Position numbers and translations under genes: made by a program. Below are positions 55,241 to 64,000 of a stretch of 64,000 nt of DNA, piece after piece. Source of the DNA: JAEINY01 sp942490535 (GTDB lineage Bacteria; Bacteroidota; Bacteroidia; Bacteroidales; Marinilabiliaceae). The stretch's first letter is position 1; each line of letters opens with the position of its first letter. The stretch lies in NCBI GenBank assembly GCA_942490535.1, contig CALNXQ010000006.1:171315-235314 (forward strand), read 5' to 3'. The notes under the pieces are model-generated. The model was not told the origin of the DNA and ran no database searches. It saw only the letters and a list, made by a program, of their open reading frames with translations.

Positions 55241-55770
55241 AGTTCAAATGATCCATACATAAAGTAAGCTGTAGTTTTAACGCATCCCACTCGCTCGGAT
55301 TTTTATCCCGATGACCTCTATGCTAAACAGGGCGATCACATTTACAAACAGACACTCCATTGAAAAAACAACCACAGATTACGCAGATTATCACTGATTT
55401 CATGTTTTCCGTTGGAAAACAATCCGTGTAATTCGTGTAATCGGTGGTTAAGAATAGTACAACATATCCTAAGTTCAAATGATCCATACATAAGGCAAGC
55501 CGTAGTTTAAACGCATCCCGCTTACTCGGATTTTTATCACGATGACCTCTATGCTAAACAGGGCGATCACATTTACAAAAAGACACTCCACGAAAAAAGC
55601 AACCACAGATTACGCAGATTATCACTGATTTCATGTTTTCCGTTGGAAAACAATCCGTGTAATTCGTGTAATCTGTGGTTAAGAATAGTACAACAGATCC
55701 TAAGTTCAAATGATCCCTGCAGAAGGTAAGCTGTAGTTTTAACGCATCCCGCTCGCTCGGATTTTTATCC
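55241..55770. repeat. 231-bp tandem repeat, two copies plus a partial third
   Basis: The sequence starting AGTTCAAATGATCC at 55241 recurs at 55472 and 55703, so the unit is 231 bp. The first two copies are nearly identical throughout; the third diverges after about 70 bp into the phased TCCCGG tract. Each full copy contains a long imperfect hairpin (55370-55449 and 55601-55680): AACCACAGATTACGCAGATT pairs with its rough complement ending CTGTGGTT. That palindrome family is widely dispersed in Bacteroidota. No coding capacity. Confidence 0.85.
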
Positions 55771-56086
55771 CAGTGACCCGTTAACGTAAAAGCATGACCG
55801 GGATAAACGTCCCGGCCGCTCGTATTTTTATCCCGGCCATCCGGAAACTTTTCCGGGTGACCCGTTTGCAAAAACACGTGTTTTTTCAGTCTTATTTTGT
55901 GCCCCGATAACCCCAAAATACCTCCAAAAACGCATCCCGGTCAGCCGTATTTTTATCCCGGTGACCCGTTAACGCGAAAACATGCCCCGGATAAACGTCC
56001 CGGTCGCTCGTATTTTTATCCCGGTCATCCGGAAACTTATCCGGCTCATTGGGACGAATATCCCGGTCATCGGGAAACTTTTCCCG
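55747..56086. repeat. Phased TCCCGG tract (21-bp period)
   Basis: TCCCG-like cores begin at 55747, 55768, 55810, 55831, 55852, 55935, 55956, 55998, 56019, 56040, 56061 and 56082. All spacings are 21 bp or close multiples of it. Part of the regularity comes from an internal duplication: 55747-55870 resembles 55935-56050 with a 188-bp offset. No gene is believable here; short reading frames in this stretch translate only the repeat. From 56110 to 56400 I see nothing recognisable. Confidence 0.75.
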
Positions 56087-56404
56087 CTCACCCGTTAACG
56101 CCTACATAACAGCTGGAAAGGTTTGCCAGACAAGGGATAGCGGCGAGATGCGCTTAGCTGCAGGTGTGTCGCTCAACAGGTTTATATCTCCGCCGGGGAA
56201 ATTGGGGTCTGATAGCTTATTCTACACTATTCCCAATCCAGGCTAAGCGGAATGGCTCTTGTAACAATTAAAAAGGGTCAAGGCTCTGTTCATCCCTAAA
56301 AAATCATTTTAGCCTACTTGAAGCTGATCAAAACAGGTCTGCAAGACTGGAATAACGAAACCTGGGGCCAAGCCCTTGACTGGGTAAACATACTTTTTCT
56401 TCTA

Positions 56405-56611
56405 ATGAATCAGTCAACAGCTTCGCAATTTCCTGTTTTGTTGTCCGCGAATTACGCAAATTTCACTAATTATTAACTGCTTCGCAGTTTGGGTTTTCCA
56501 AAAGGAAAACAAATTAGCATAATTCGATAAATTTGCGGTTTCTAATAATAGGTAGCTACGAACTGGTTGGCATCATTTAGTTCATTTTTTTTGTTTCGAA
56601 CACATGCGGGC
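56405..56611. repeat. 205-bp direct repeat, left copy
   Basis: From ATGAATCAGTCAACAGCTTC to CACATGCGGGC this stretch matches 62963-63170 at about nine positions in ten, in the same orientation. It includes an imperfect hairpin (AATTACGCAAATTTCACTAA against TTAGCATAATTCGATAAATT). The two copies bracket the alpha-2-macroglobulin-like gene. Confidence 0.85.
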
Positions 56612-56700
56612 AAAGCTCCAAGTCATCGGCAAATCCTTCCAGTCAGACAGAAGGCCTGAGACAGGCAACTGTTAACCTGATTATTTCACCCATTCAGGGT

Positions 56701-56768
56701 GGTATTAATACCGGTCTCAATGACATGGGGCGATGCCCCATGCTTTATTAGTAAAGGCTTTCAGCCTT
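56701..56768. terminator. Cluster of short palindromes after the alpha-2-macroglobulin-like gene
   Basis: GGTATTAATACC (56701-56712), CATGGGGC-GAT-GCCCCATG (56724-56742) and AAGGCT-TTC-AGCCTT (56754-56768) follow each other within 70 bp, 40-110 bp past the stop of the minus-strand gene. The GGGGCGATGCCCC word reappears as GGGCGATGCCCC at the right-hand direct repeat. They may jointly act as transcript end or as dispersed REP-like elements. Confidence 0.55.
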
Positions 56769-56808
56769 ATTTATTCAGGTAAAATAGTTACATGTCCCTT
56801 CCTTCACG

Positions 56809-59800
56809 TCAATCAGTCACGGTCACTTTCTTCACGGCATTACGCCCATAAAATATGGGGAAATACATCTGCTCCATGCGGGCCGGATTAATGGTGAGGC
56901 GGCCGGTGAAGCGGGGCACAACGTCAATGGTTTTGGTATAATGGCCCGGTTGTAAGCTGTGGAAATAGATATTCACCCGTTCCTTAAAATATTCCCGGTG
57001 CGCCTCGTCCCAACGGCGGCCCTGCTTGCTGGCATAGGAGCAACCAGCCGGGATGGGTACTTCCAGCATGAGGTAATCGCTTTTACGCTTCACCTGAATC
57101 TTCACCTCTAACTGATATTTCTCACCGGCGATGAGCAGCTGTACCTGCTCCCCATCTTTCACCCAATGCGTTTGTATCACAAAGTCAGAGTCGCGTGGCA
57201 GCGGGTCGGGGTTGAAGTATTTCCGGGAGAGACCCACAAATATTGGTTGGGTTCCCTTTTTATTCAACTGAATGGAAGCCGCACTGTCCAACTCCAGCTG
57301 ATAGGGGAATTGCTCAATATCCATGGTTTCACCAGCCACCTGGATGGATAGCGCATCGGTTTCTTCATTTTTTACCAGTGCCAACAAGTCGGGCAATAAA
57401 GTACTCATGGTGCGCGAGGCGTAATAGGTATTTCCCCAGTGACCACTCCTGCGCTGTTCAAAAAACCAGGTACGGATGCGTGGCAGCCACTCGTCATAAG
57501 CCCCATCGTTCTTCAGTAGCTGATACATCAACACCGTTTGCATCATGGCATTATTAAACAACCTATAACCTGGTTCGCCCCAATAGATACTGCCGAACAG
57601 TGTCTTTTCATGTTGTGCCAACAGGGGCTTCAGATCATATGCCAATCCGGCCTGTTGACGGATAGTCATCCAGGTGGCCGAATCCGGGAAATGGTGCAGG
57701 TCATTGGCCAATGAATCGGTCAGGCTCTCATAATCCACCTGTGCTTCCATGCGTTGCAAAGTCTCCAAAATACCCAGCTGAGATGAGGTGGATAACCGGC
57801 TATCCATGGCAGACACCAGGTAAGTAATGAGATTCTCCCGGTTGAGATCGACGAAATAGCCGGCCTCCATGGCCATCAGGAAGGCTTCGGTGACATGTGC
57901 CGTGATCCAGGGCGTTGTGGTATTACCGGGCCACCAGCCCCATAGCTGATCGGCATTCTTCCCATCCAGCAAACGCTTCAGCAGCTTTTCCACTTCCTTA
58001 TCATACTTGAATTTCCGATCCAGGGCTTCGCAGATCTTCTGCTCCATCAACAGCCCTTTCAACTTGGAAGCAGCCTGTTCATTGCACAAGTAGCGATAGG
58101 ACCGCAGATAGTTGTTCTCACTGATCAACACTTCCAGCGGATTGGACTCGATGCGCAAGGTGGAACGGGCACCGGCCTCAACGGGAATGGTTAAAGACGT
58201 ATCGCTTTGCAAGACGGTGAAGAAACCTTTCGCTTCCATGGAACCTACGGGTAATACCGGCACTTCGCGTTGTTCGCCATCCTTAAAATCACCGGTATCC
58301 ACCGTGTATCTAAAAGTCATGGTATCACATTGGGGCACCACCACGGAGAGGGAATCCACCGCCAATCGATCGACCCATCCATCAGCCCTAACAACAGTGC
58401 TATCAGGCTGACCGAACTGCCGGTACACCTGCATGGAGTCGGGCAGGTAATTAATGGTTTTACCCAGGATGGTGAGGCTATCCCCCTCCGTGAAGAAACG
58501 GGGTACCAACAAATTACCCGACAAGGGTAAAAAGGCTTTGGTCATGGATTGAGCAGCACCCGTGTGTCCCTTCCTCCCGGCAGCCATCACGTAGGTCTTC
58601 CAGGCGGTGATATCATCGGGATAAGTAACCGTAAAGCGCACCTCTCCATTTTTATTGGTCAACAGGTTGGGTTGCCAATAGGCCTCATCGGAGAAGTTGG
58701 TCCGTAAGCCTTTATTGCCCGCCGGCAGGATCAGGGGTAATTCACCCACCGGGATGTCCACTTTTGTAAATGGGATGGTGGTGCCCTCCTGAATCTCAAG
58801 AATAACCACGCCATTAATGGCCCGGGAGCCATACAGGGCCGTCGCTGCATCGCCCTTCAGGATGGTCGAATTCAAGATGGTGGCCGGATCCAACTGACTG
58901 ATGTCCCCCTCATATGGAACCCCGTTAATCACATACAGCGGTGGTGAGAGCGTCATTGATGCCGTTCCCCGGATCCGTATGGGAGCCCCCACAGCACCAC
59001 TGACCTGCACCCCGGCTACTTGTCCCGACAGGGCATTACCGGTTACGGACGCCACACTGGCCGTCAGACTGTATTTTTTCTGCGTGCCATAGCCCATTAC
59101 CACCACCTCATCCAGATGTAACTCCTCTTCCTTCAGGCTCACATTCGCCTGGTTACTGTACCCCAGTGGCACGTCCTTGGACACAAAACCGATGAAGCTA
59201 AATACCAATTCAGCAGCTTCATCGGGTACGGTTAACTCGTAATAGCCATCGATATTGGTGATTGTTCCAATGGTAGTTCCTTTCACAAATACATTAACTC
59301 CCGGCAGGGGCAGTCCTTCACCATCTGTCACCACACCCGTGATAACAGGTCCATTCACCGGCGTTTGATGGTCGAGGTATTCCTGGCGCACCTGATTGGC
59401 CACTTCATCGGTTTCGCTATTGGAATAGTTCCGATAACTGGCTTTCTTCTCGATTAAGCGCGCCATCTTTTTACCAAGCTGACCAGCCAATAGCACCTCC
59501 GGCTCTTTTACCCGAATAAAATTGGTGCCATTGGGATGAACCTGAACCGCATCCCACTCAAAATAACGTTCTTCATTCACAAGAAAGACCAAACGGTATT
59601 GGCCGGGAGCTAAATCTTCATAGTTTCGTACCACGCCATTGTACACGCGAATAAACAGGGGATCATCATCTTTAAAAAGTAATACATTGCGCAGAATGAC
59701 CGGATCCTCATCCATGCTCTTCAAGGACTCGTATTGCAGCTGAACACTGCCGTTTCCCTTCTGCGTATGCCAGGGATTTCGGAAATAAGGGATTCGCGCT

Positions 59801-62721
59801 ATCGTGGTATTGCGCTTCTTCTGATACCAGCGTTCCACGGCAGTTTGTGTCCATACCTCATCCTTAAAATTGGGTAAAACGGATGCATTGGTGAGTATCC
59901 GATTGGTAAAGTCATACAAGGCCGGATACTGTTTCATTTTTATTTTGGCGTCCTTCACCTGGTACTCATAACCGGATTCAAAACGGAAGCAGGTGGATTT
60001 ATCTGATCGATAGTGAATTTTAGTCTCACTCAGAGGGCCCACAATCACCTGACGGGGCCACCGGTTATACCCCTCCTCCTTTAACTGATGGTAGCGCTCG
60101 TAATGATTGATATAAACCGGGTGAAACTCATCCTTCACCACAAAGGGGGCATAATGCTTCTTCAATAAACTCTTCTCAAAGTCATTAAACCGATTATCCA
60201 TCCGGGTAACGGAAGCCTTTAAGGATGATTCAGGATCAATGGCCACGATGGTTTTTTGTTGATAGTCCACCCACACAGAGTCCAGGGTGATGTCATGATC
60301 AGCCGTGCGCATGCGAATTTTCCGGTACCCTTCCTTACATTTAAAACTATAGGGATCGTTAGTGGTGGCTACCGATGAATACACCAGGCGATGATCGATC
60401 CATAGCAGATGCACCTGCTGAGGCACCCCTTTTTTAAAGACGAAGGGAGCTATTTGGGTCAGCTTCGATTCAACAGGCAAAGTGCTGAAATACCGGTCCG
60501 TTCCGGGATGAGTGAACTGAAAATAGGCAATGGTATCCAACTGCATCCTAACCTTCCAAAGGGAATAATCCAATGCGAGCTGGCCGGACTGTCCAAACAG
60601 TTGATCCCCCTTGTTCTCATAGTTATTCCGCATGGTGCGTGAGGCATATTGTTTGCCAAAGTAAGGGATTGACGGTGGCGAATAGCTGAACTTTTTAGTG
60701 AGTCCCCAGGCGGTGACATCCACCTGGTTGACGGGCCGGTTATCTGAATCAGTGACCTTCACCACAATCTCTTTGGTCTCGCCCGGATAGATGACCGCCG
60801 GCTGCTCCACCTCAATGTTCAGTTGCTTCTCGCGCAGTGGTATTTCATAATTCTGTGCATAGGTCTTACCTCCCCATTCATAGGTGAGGGCTACAAATAT
60901 GTTTTTGTCTGAATAGGCGGATAAGGTCGTGTCCAAATGAGCTGTGTAACCGCGTGCGACCTCCCGGTTCTTCTTATAGATGAAATACCGAAACGACACT
61001 TTTGATGGGTTATTGGATTGAATCACCACCTGCTGGTTTGTCCGGCTGGTTGAAAGCGACAAACCCGGTTGATTGGTTTGCATCTCAAAGGAGCTTGTTA
61101 AACTGTCCGTGGTCACCCCATATTTCGCCACTACCGGATCAATCTTCAGGCTTTGAGGCAGGATAAGTGAATGTTCCAGGATTTGATTGTTGTGGATGTC
61201 AAATCCTGTCACGGTGGCTTGTTTGACCTTCATGCAGTTCAATTCCTTTGCCGCCACAAACAAGGAGTCCTGCTGTTTCTCTATAAGGAGTTCCTTACGG
61301 GTATTCCAAAACTGAAGGGTTAACTGTTTCTCGATACGCTCATTCTCCGCATTCTTAAACACGGCTTTCACCTTGTAATTGGTATTTATAGCGGGGAAGA
61401 GTGAATCCGGGATGTGAACCACCGTTTCACCGGCTACATCCAGTGCCTGGGAATGGGTCCACAGGGTATCCGGCAGAAACACCGATGGCCCGCAAAAATC
61501 ACCATTCCGATAATCTGAATGCACCACGATATCTATCTCGCCATCGGGAATGATCATGCCATTCATGTCCTCGCCTTTGGCATATAGGGTCATCTGCTCC
61601 CCCCGATAATGCTGTTGACGCTCTGAACGCAAACTGTATTTGACACCTTTCAACTCATAATCTTCATACTTAAAATAACCCGATGACAGAGAGGTCCAGG
61701 GACGTGTTCCAAAGGTGATGCGGTAAGTTTTATCCAATTTCAGGCGCAAGGAATCATGCAACACCAACTCGTAATGATAACTCCCTTTATGGGTATGGAT
61801 GGCTTCTCCCAGCAGCTTCGTTTTTTCACTGTGCAGATATATGTTAAGAGGTCCGTTATAAGGTTTTCCGTTCTTGTTGGCCACATAGGCTTTAACTCGA
61901 ACCGTATCACCCGGTCGATACTTGGGGCGGCTAAAAACGGCGTACCCATATTTCCACTGCTCACTTTTATCAAACTGATTGGACAGTGCTAAAATCCAAC
62001 CCGTGGGATCACCCCATTTGATGGAGTAAACCACATCTTTAAACGGCTTCGCCACATAATAGGGTAATCCATACAAATGGTGGTGTTTGATGCTTTTATA
62101 AATATCGAAGGGCAATGCTAAAACTAACCTGATAGGAATAGTGATGTATTTGAGGGGGAATGAATAAAGAACTTTGCGGGTGACACTGCCCTTTTGGACA
62201 CTGTTATCCAGATAGAAGTAGGAGGCAAAGTCGTGATGGACCACTTCCACCCATCCCTTTCTGTTCTTATTGGGCCAGCGATAGGTTCTGGTAAGCGGAT
62301 CGAAACGTATCGGCTGATCGTCCATACGCACAACCACATCTTCCAGGACATGCCCTAAGGCATCGGTCACCGTCAAAGCTAAATCCGCATAATTATTATG
62401 CACATTCAGATGCACATCGCTATAGGACCGAAATTCAAACTGAAGTTGATTATTGGCTACCCAGGTCACCAGGTAATTGCCTTGCGGAAGGGGTTTATTA
62501 AAGGTAGAATCCAATGGGATACTGTCGTGCAGCGACTGAAAAAAGGACGCATCCACCTCACTCATCCCCTTGCGATAGATGGCTTTGGCCTGATCCTGAG
62601 TTAACTCATATATAAACCGGTAATAACTGGATTGCCGGCTGTCGGCCAGGGTTTGGGCATCACCTGTAACTGTGAGTGCCGCCAGTAGTGTAATAATAGA
62701 TAAGGTTATTACATTTCGCAT
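56809..62721 (-). CDS. Giant alpha-2-macroglobulin-like protein with internal SusC-type regulatory and plug domains
   Basis: A 1970-residue exported protein. After a signal peptide (MRNVITLSIITLLAALTVTGDAQ) come macroglobulin-type beta domains, including a clear MG2 block (FSRPKYRPGDTVRVKAYV, about residue 265). Residues 1126-1205 are a carboxypeptidase-D regulatory-like domain and about 1202-1309 a TonB-receptor plug with the SusC signature LDEVVVMGYGTQKK and GSRAINGVVILEI; no barrel follows. The chain resumes as the macroglobulin A2M domain (about 1327-1377, AYWQPNLLTNKNGEVRFTV) and a helical domain with the thioester-type motif YLCNEQ (Cys1546, Gln1549). Bacterial family members trap or inhibit proteases in the periplasm. 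The inserted module lies where a bait region is expected. Start at 62721 gives the signal peptide. Confidence 0.9.
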   Translation of the reverse strand: MRNVITLSIITLLAALTVTGDAQTLADSRQSSYYRFIYELTQDQAKAIYRKGMSEVDASFFQSLHDSIPLDSTFNKPLPQGNYLVTWVANNQLQFEFRSYSDVHLNVHNNYADLALTVTDALGHVLEDVVVRMDDQPIRFDPLTRTYRWPNKNRKGWVEVVHHDFASYFYLDNSVQKGSVTRKVLYSFPLKYITIPIRLVLALPFDIYKSIKHHHLYGLPYYVAKPFKDVVYSIKWGDPTGWILALSNQFDKSEQWKYGYAVFSRPKYRPGDTVRVKAYVANKNGKPYNGPLNIYLHSEKTKLLGEAIHTHKGSYHYELVLHDSLRLKLDKTYRITFGTRPWTSLSSGYFKYEDYELKGVKYSLRSERQQHYRGEQMTLYAKGEDMNGMIIPDGEIDIVVHSDYRNGDFCGPSVFLPDTLWTHSQALDVAGETVVHIPDSLFPAINTNYKVKAVFKNAENERIEKQLTLQFWNTRKELLIEKQQDSLFVAAKELNCMKVKQATVTGFDIHNNQILEHSLILPQSLKIDPVVAKYGVTTDSLTSSFEMQTNQPGLSLSTSRTNQQVVIQSNNPSKVSFRYFIYKKNREVARGYTAHLDTTLSAYSDKNIFVALTYEWGGKTYAQNYEIPLREKQLNIEVEQPAVIYPGETKEIVVKVTDSDNRPVNQVDVTAWGLTKKFSYSPPSIPYFGKQYASRTMRNNYENKGDQLFGQSGQLALDYSLWKVRMQLDTIAYFQFTHPGTDRYFSTLPVESKLTQIAPFVFKKGVPQQVHLLWIDHRLVYSSVATTNDPYSFKCKEGYRKIRMRTADHDITLDSVWVDYQQKTIVAIDPESSLKASVTRMDNRFNDFEKSLLKKHYAPFVVKDEFHPVYINHYERYHQLKEEGYNRWPRQVIVGPLSETKIHYRSDKSTCFRFESGYEYQVKDAKIKMKQYPALYDFTNRILTNASVLPNFKDEVWTQTAVERWYQKKRNTTIARIPYFRNPWHTQKGNGSVQLQYESLKSMDEDPVILRNVLLFKDDDPLFIRVYNGVVRNYEDLAPGQYRLVFLVNEERYFEWDAVQVHPNGTNFIRVKEPEVLLAGQLGKKMARLIEKKASYRNYSNSETDEVANQVRQEYLDHQTPVNGPVITGVVTDGEGLPLPGVNVFVKGTTIGTITNIDGYYELTVPDEAAELVFSFIGFVSKDVPLGYSNQANVSLKEEELHLDEVVVMGYGTQKKYSLTASVASVTGNALSGQVAGVQVSGAVGAPIRIRGTASMTLSPPLYVINGVPYEGDISQLDPATILNSTILKGDAATALYGSRAINGVVILEIQEGTTIPFTKVDIPVGELPLILPAGNKGLRTNFSDEAYWQPNLLTNKNGEVRFTVTYPDDITAWKTYVMAAGRKGHTGAAQSMTKAFLPLSGNLLVPRFFTEGDSLTILGKTINYLPDSMQVYRQFGQPDSTVVRADGWVDRLAVDSLSVVVPQCDTMTFRYTVDTGDFKDGEQREVPVLPVGSMEAKGFFTVLQSDTSLTIPVEAGARSTLRIESNPLEVLISENNYLRSYRYLCNEQAASKLKGLLMEQKICEALDRKFKYDKEVEKLLKRLLDGKNADQLWGWWPGNTTTPWITAHVTEAFLMAMEAGYFVDLNRENLITYLVSAMDSRLSTSSQLGILETLQRMEAQVDYESLTDSLANDLHHFPDSATWMTIRQQAGLAYDLKPLLAQHEKTLFGSIYWGEPGYRLFNNAMMQTVLMYQLLKNDGAYDEWLPRIRTWFFEQRRSGHWGNTYYASRTMSTLLPDLLALVKNEETDALSIQVAGETMDIEQFPYQLELDSAASIQLNKKGTQPIFVGLSRKYFNPDPLPRDSDFVIQTHWVKDGEQVQLLIAGEKYQLEVKIQVKRKSDYLMLEVPIPAGCSYASKQGRRWDEAHREYFKERVNIYFHSLQPGHYTKTIDVVPRFTGRLTINPARMEQMYFPIFYGRNAVKKVTVTD

Positions 62722-62745
62722 AAAACTCCGGGTTAGGTACAACAT

Positions 62746-63210
62746 AAAATAAGATTTTATAAAGGAGATGCGAAAGGGAGGTGGATTCCATAAATGGAGG
62801 GGTATTTTTTTTAGTGAGATTCTTCAAATAATGATCATCCAGGTTATAACCTTAACTTAATGTCATGCAAGCGAATTAATTCTTTACTGCAATATCACTA
62901 AGTATTAGTCCGAGAAGTAGTTGTTATCACTGTTGACCACCCCGCCTTTGGCACTACTCCTGATGAATCCGTCAACAGCTTCGCAATTGCCTGTTTTGTT
63001 GTCCGCTAATTACGCAAATTTCACTAATTATTAACTGCTTCGCAGTTTGAGTTCTCCAAAAGGAAAACACATTAGCATAATTCAATAAATTTGCGGTTTC
63101 AAATAACAGGTAGCTCCGAATTGGTTGGCATCAATTAGTTCATTTTTTTTGCTTTCGAACACATGAGGGCGATGCCCCAGGTTTTATTATACCGACCTTT
63201 AGTCTGATGC
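62746..63210. other. 465-bp intergenic region with right copy of the direct repeat
   Basis: Near the gene, ATAAAAT-AAG-ATTTTAT (62745-62761) is a short palindrome. Positions 62963-63170 are the right copy of the 205-bp direct repeat whose left copy is at 56405-56611. No promoter box could be assigned with confidence and no gene is seen. Confidence 0.75.
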
Positions 63211-64000
63211 TTACTTTTTAGTGACTTCAGCGCCACACCCCGAGCAAAAGGGCAAATGCGCATAATTTTCGGTACTACAAGCGTTGCATTTTTTAAAGAG
63301 CTCGAGTCCACAGAAACGACAGAAATTAGTGACATAGCCAAAACTTCCCTCATTCTTTTTCTTTTCACCGGTGGTGTTATCCCAGCGTTTCACAATAAAA
63401 TCCTTACCGCAAGAGGGGCACATGTGATTGTCCAGGGCTTTTTCGGCGGTTTCAGCCTTCACCGCTTTGGCCCGCTCAGTGGATGATACTTTTAATTCAT
63501 TCCTTTTCCGTTCGATAAAAGCGCGAATGATGTTAATGGCATAAATCCCCAAAGCAATACTTAAAATGATGCCCACGGCGTAACGGATGTAACCGCCATA
63601 GCTAGGCAGATAAGGCACTAATCCAAAGAAAAAGGCATAGAAAGCAAACAATACAAATCCCAGGAACAAGGGCCAGTATTTGTGTTTACGCAAACGAACG
63701 ATGAAAAAGATACCCAATAACAAAATGGGTAATATCACCAGAAGTCGTATCAGAAATACCTTCAGGTCGTATTTGCGGATGGCAACTGTACGCTCGTCGT
63801 ACGCACGCGCCTGTTCCTGTTGTTCCTGAAGCCGCAAAGCTGCTTTACGCTCCTCCAGCTCCTGAATGCCCTGCATCATAACCGCCAACTCCTGCCGCCA
63901 CTCCTGCTCAATCAAATAGTATTCATCCAGCTTCTCAGCGCGGGCAATCACCGCCTTATCTTCTTTGGGTGACCCAATGGTTCGCCGGGCCTTTAACCAA
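63211..64000 (-). CDS. Zinc-ribbon membrane protein, 5' end beyond the window
   Basis: The reading frame stays open to the window edge, so at least 263 residues are visible and the true start lies to the right; the GTG at 63951 is not needed. A helical, charged region (about the first 80 visible residues, coiled-coil-like with LEERKAALRLQEQQEQ) is followed by three to four membrane helices and a cytoplasmic tail with paired zinc-binding sites: CPSCGKDF, CRFCGLELFKKCNAC and CSGCGAE. The family is not recognised and no function is proposed. Confidence 0.8.
   Translation of the reverse strand, partial: WLKARRTIGSPKEDKAVIARAEKLDEYYLIEQEWRQELAVMMQGIQELEERKAALRLQEQQEQARAYDERTVAIRKYDLKVFLIRLLVILPILLLGIFFIVRLRKHKYWPLFLGFVLFAFYAFFFGLVPYLPSYGGYIRYAVGIILSIALGIYAINIIRAFIERKRNELKVSSTERAKAVKAETAEKALDNHMCPSCGKDFIVKRWDNTTGEKKKNEGSFGYVTNFCRFCGLELFKKCNACSTENYAHLPFCSGCGAEVTKK

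Noticed and set aside
55015..55251. 78-residue plus-strand reading frame
   Set aside because: It runs across a 15-bp perfect hairpin and into the tandem repeat; no recognisable domain or signal.
55554..56246. Several 60-120 residue reading frames in the repeat region
   Set aside because: They translate the TCCCGG and hairpin repeats into repetitive PGH- or DKNP-like strings and occur on both strands.
56290..56400. Possible transposase remnant (in-frame stretch LKLIKTGLQDWNNETWGQAL)
   Set aside because: I could not match it to a known transposase family, and there are no terminal inverted repeats or target duplications.

Overview
The window looks like a chromosomal segment from a free-living member of the Bacteroidota, probably Marinilabiliales-like. 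The family is an inference. The evidence is a SusC/SusD/SusE starch-uptake operon, a type IX secretion (T9SS) sorting tail on a glucanase, a type III glutamine synthetase, -7 boxes of the form TAnnTTTG, and lipoprotein signals on surface enzymes. There are no rRNA or tRNA genes, no CRISPR array, no complete insertion sequence and no phage genes that I can recognise.

Layout. 1-6.1 kb: housekeeping genes (gcvP, an MBL-fold hydrolase, pcm) and one polyprenyl-phosphate sugar transferase. 6.1-29.6 kb: a large alpha-glucan utilisation locus made of two divergent transcription units around a LacI-type regulator. The leftward unit encodes SusC, SusD, SusE, a surface GH13 lipoprotein and a T9SS-exported GH13. 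The rightward unit encodes a sugar MFS transporter, beta-phosphoglucomutase, GH65 maltose phosphorylase, a secreted GH13 neopullulanase and a GH31 alpha-glucosidase. A further GH13 paralogue follows in which every catalytic residue is replaced. Together these describe a complete route: starch is cut outside the cell, oligosaccharides enter through SusCD, periplasmic GH13 and GH31 trim them, maltose crosses the inner membrane by MFS, and phosphorolysis yields glucose plus beta-glucose-1-phosphate, which is converted to glucose-6-phosphate. Repeats of CGTTTGC lie upstream of both units and are the likely LacI-family operators.

29.6-39.4 kb: mostly single housekeeping genes (thpR, elbB, glnN, an M20 dipeptidase, yebC, a thioredoxin-like protein, carbonic anhydrase, a membrane histidine kinase). 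39.4-50.7 kb: cobalamin metabolism in two blocks. A leftward block (Dph6-like ATP pyrophosphatase, cobO, DUF3109) sits behind a well-formed cobalamin riboswitch. A rightward operon carries cobQ-cobD-cbiB-cobT. A DUF3667 membrane protein and a four-PAS histidine kinase lie between them. 50.8-54.3 kb: a FabH-like protein lacking the KAS III catalytic triad, an M81 lipoprotein and a DUF6933 protein. 54.5-64 kb: an accessory-looking stretch with a small secreted protein, about 1.8 kb of repeat-rich non-coding DNA, and a 1970-residue alpha-2-macroglobulin-like protein that contains a SusC-type regulatory and plug module and is flanked by about 205-bp direct repeats. A truncated zinc-ribbon membrane protein runs off the right edge.

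The most unusual signals are four. (1) Non-coding tracts carry a short core motif (CCGTCCTG or its complement in two of them) repeated every 20-21 bp with unrelated spacers. (2) The alpha-2-macroglobulin protein with an internal plug domain. (3) The catalytically dead GH13 paralogue. (4) A diphthamide-synthase-like enzyme under B12 riboswitch control.
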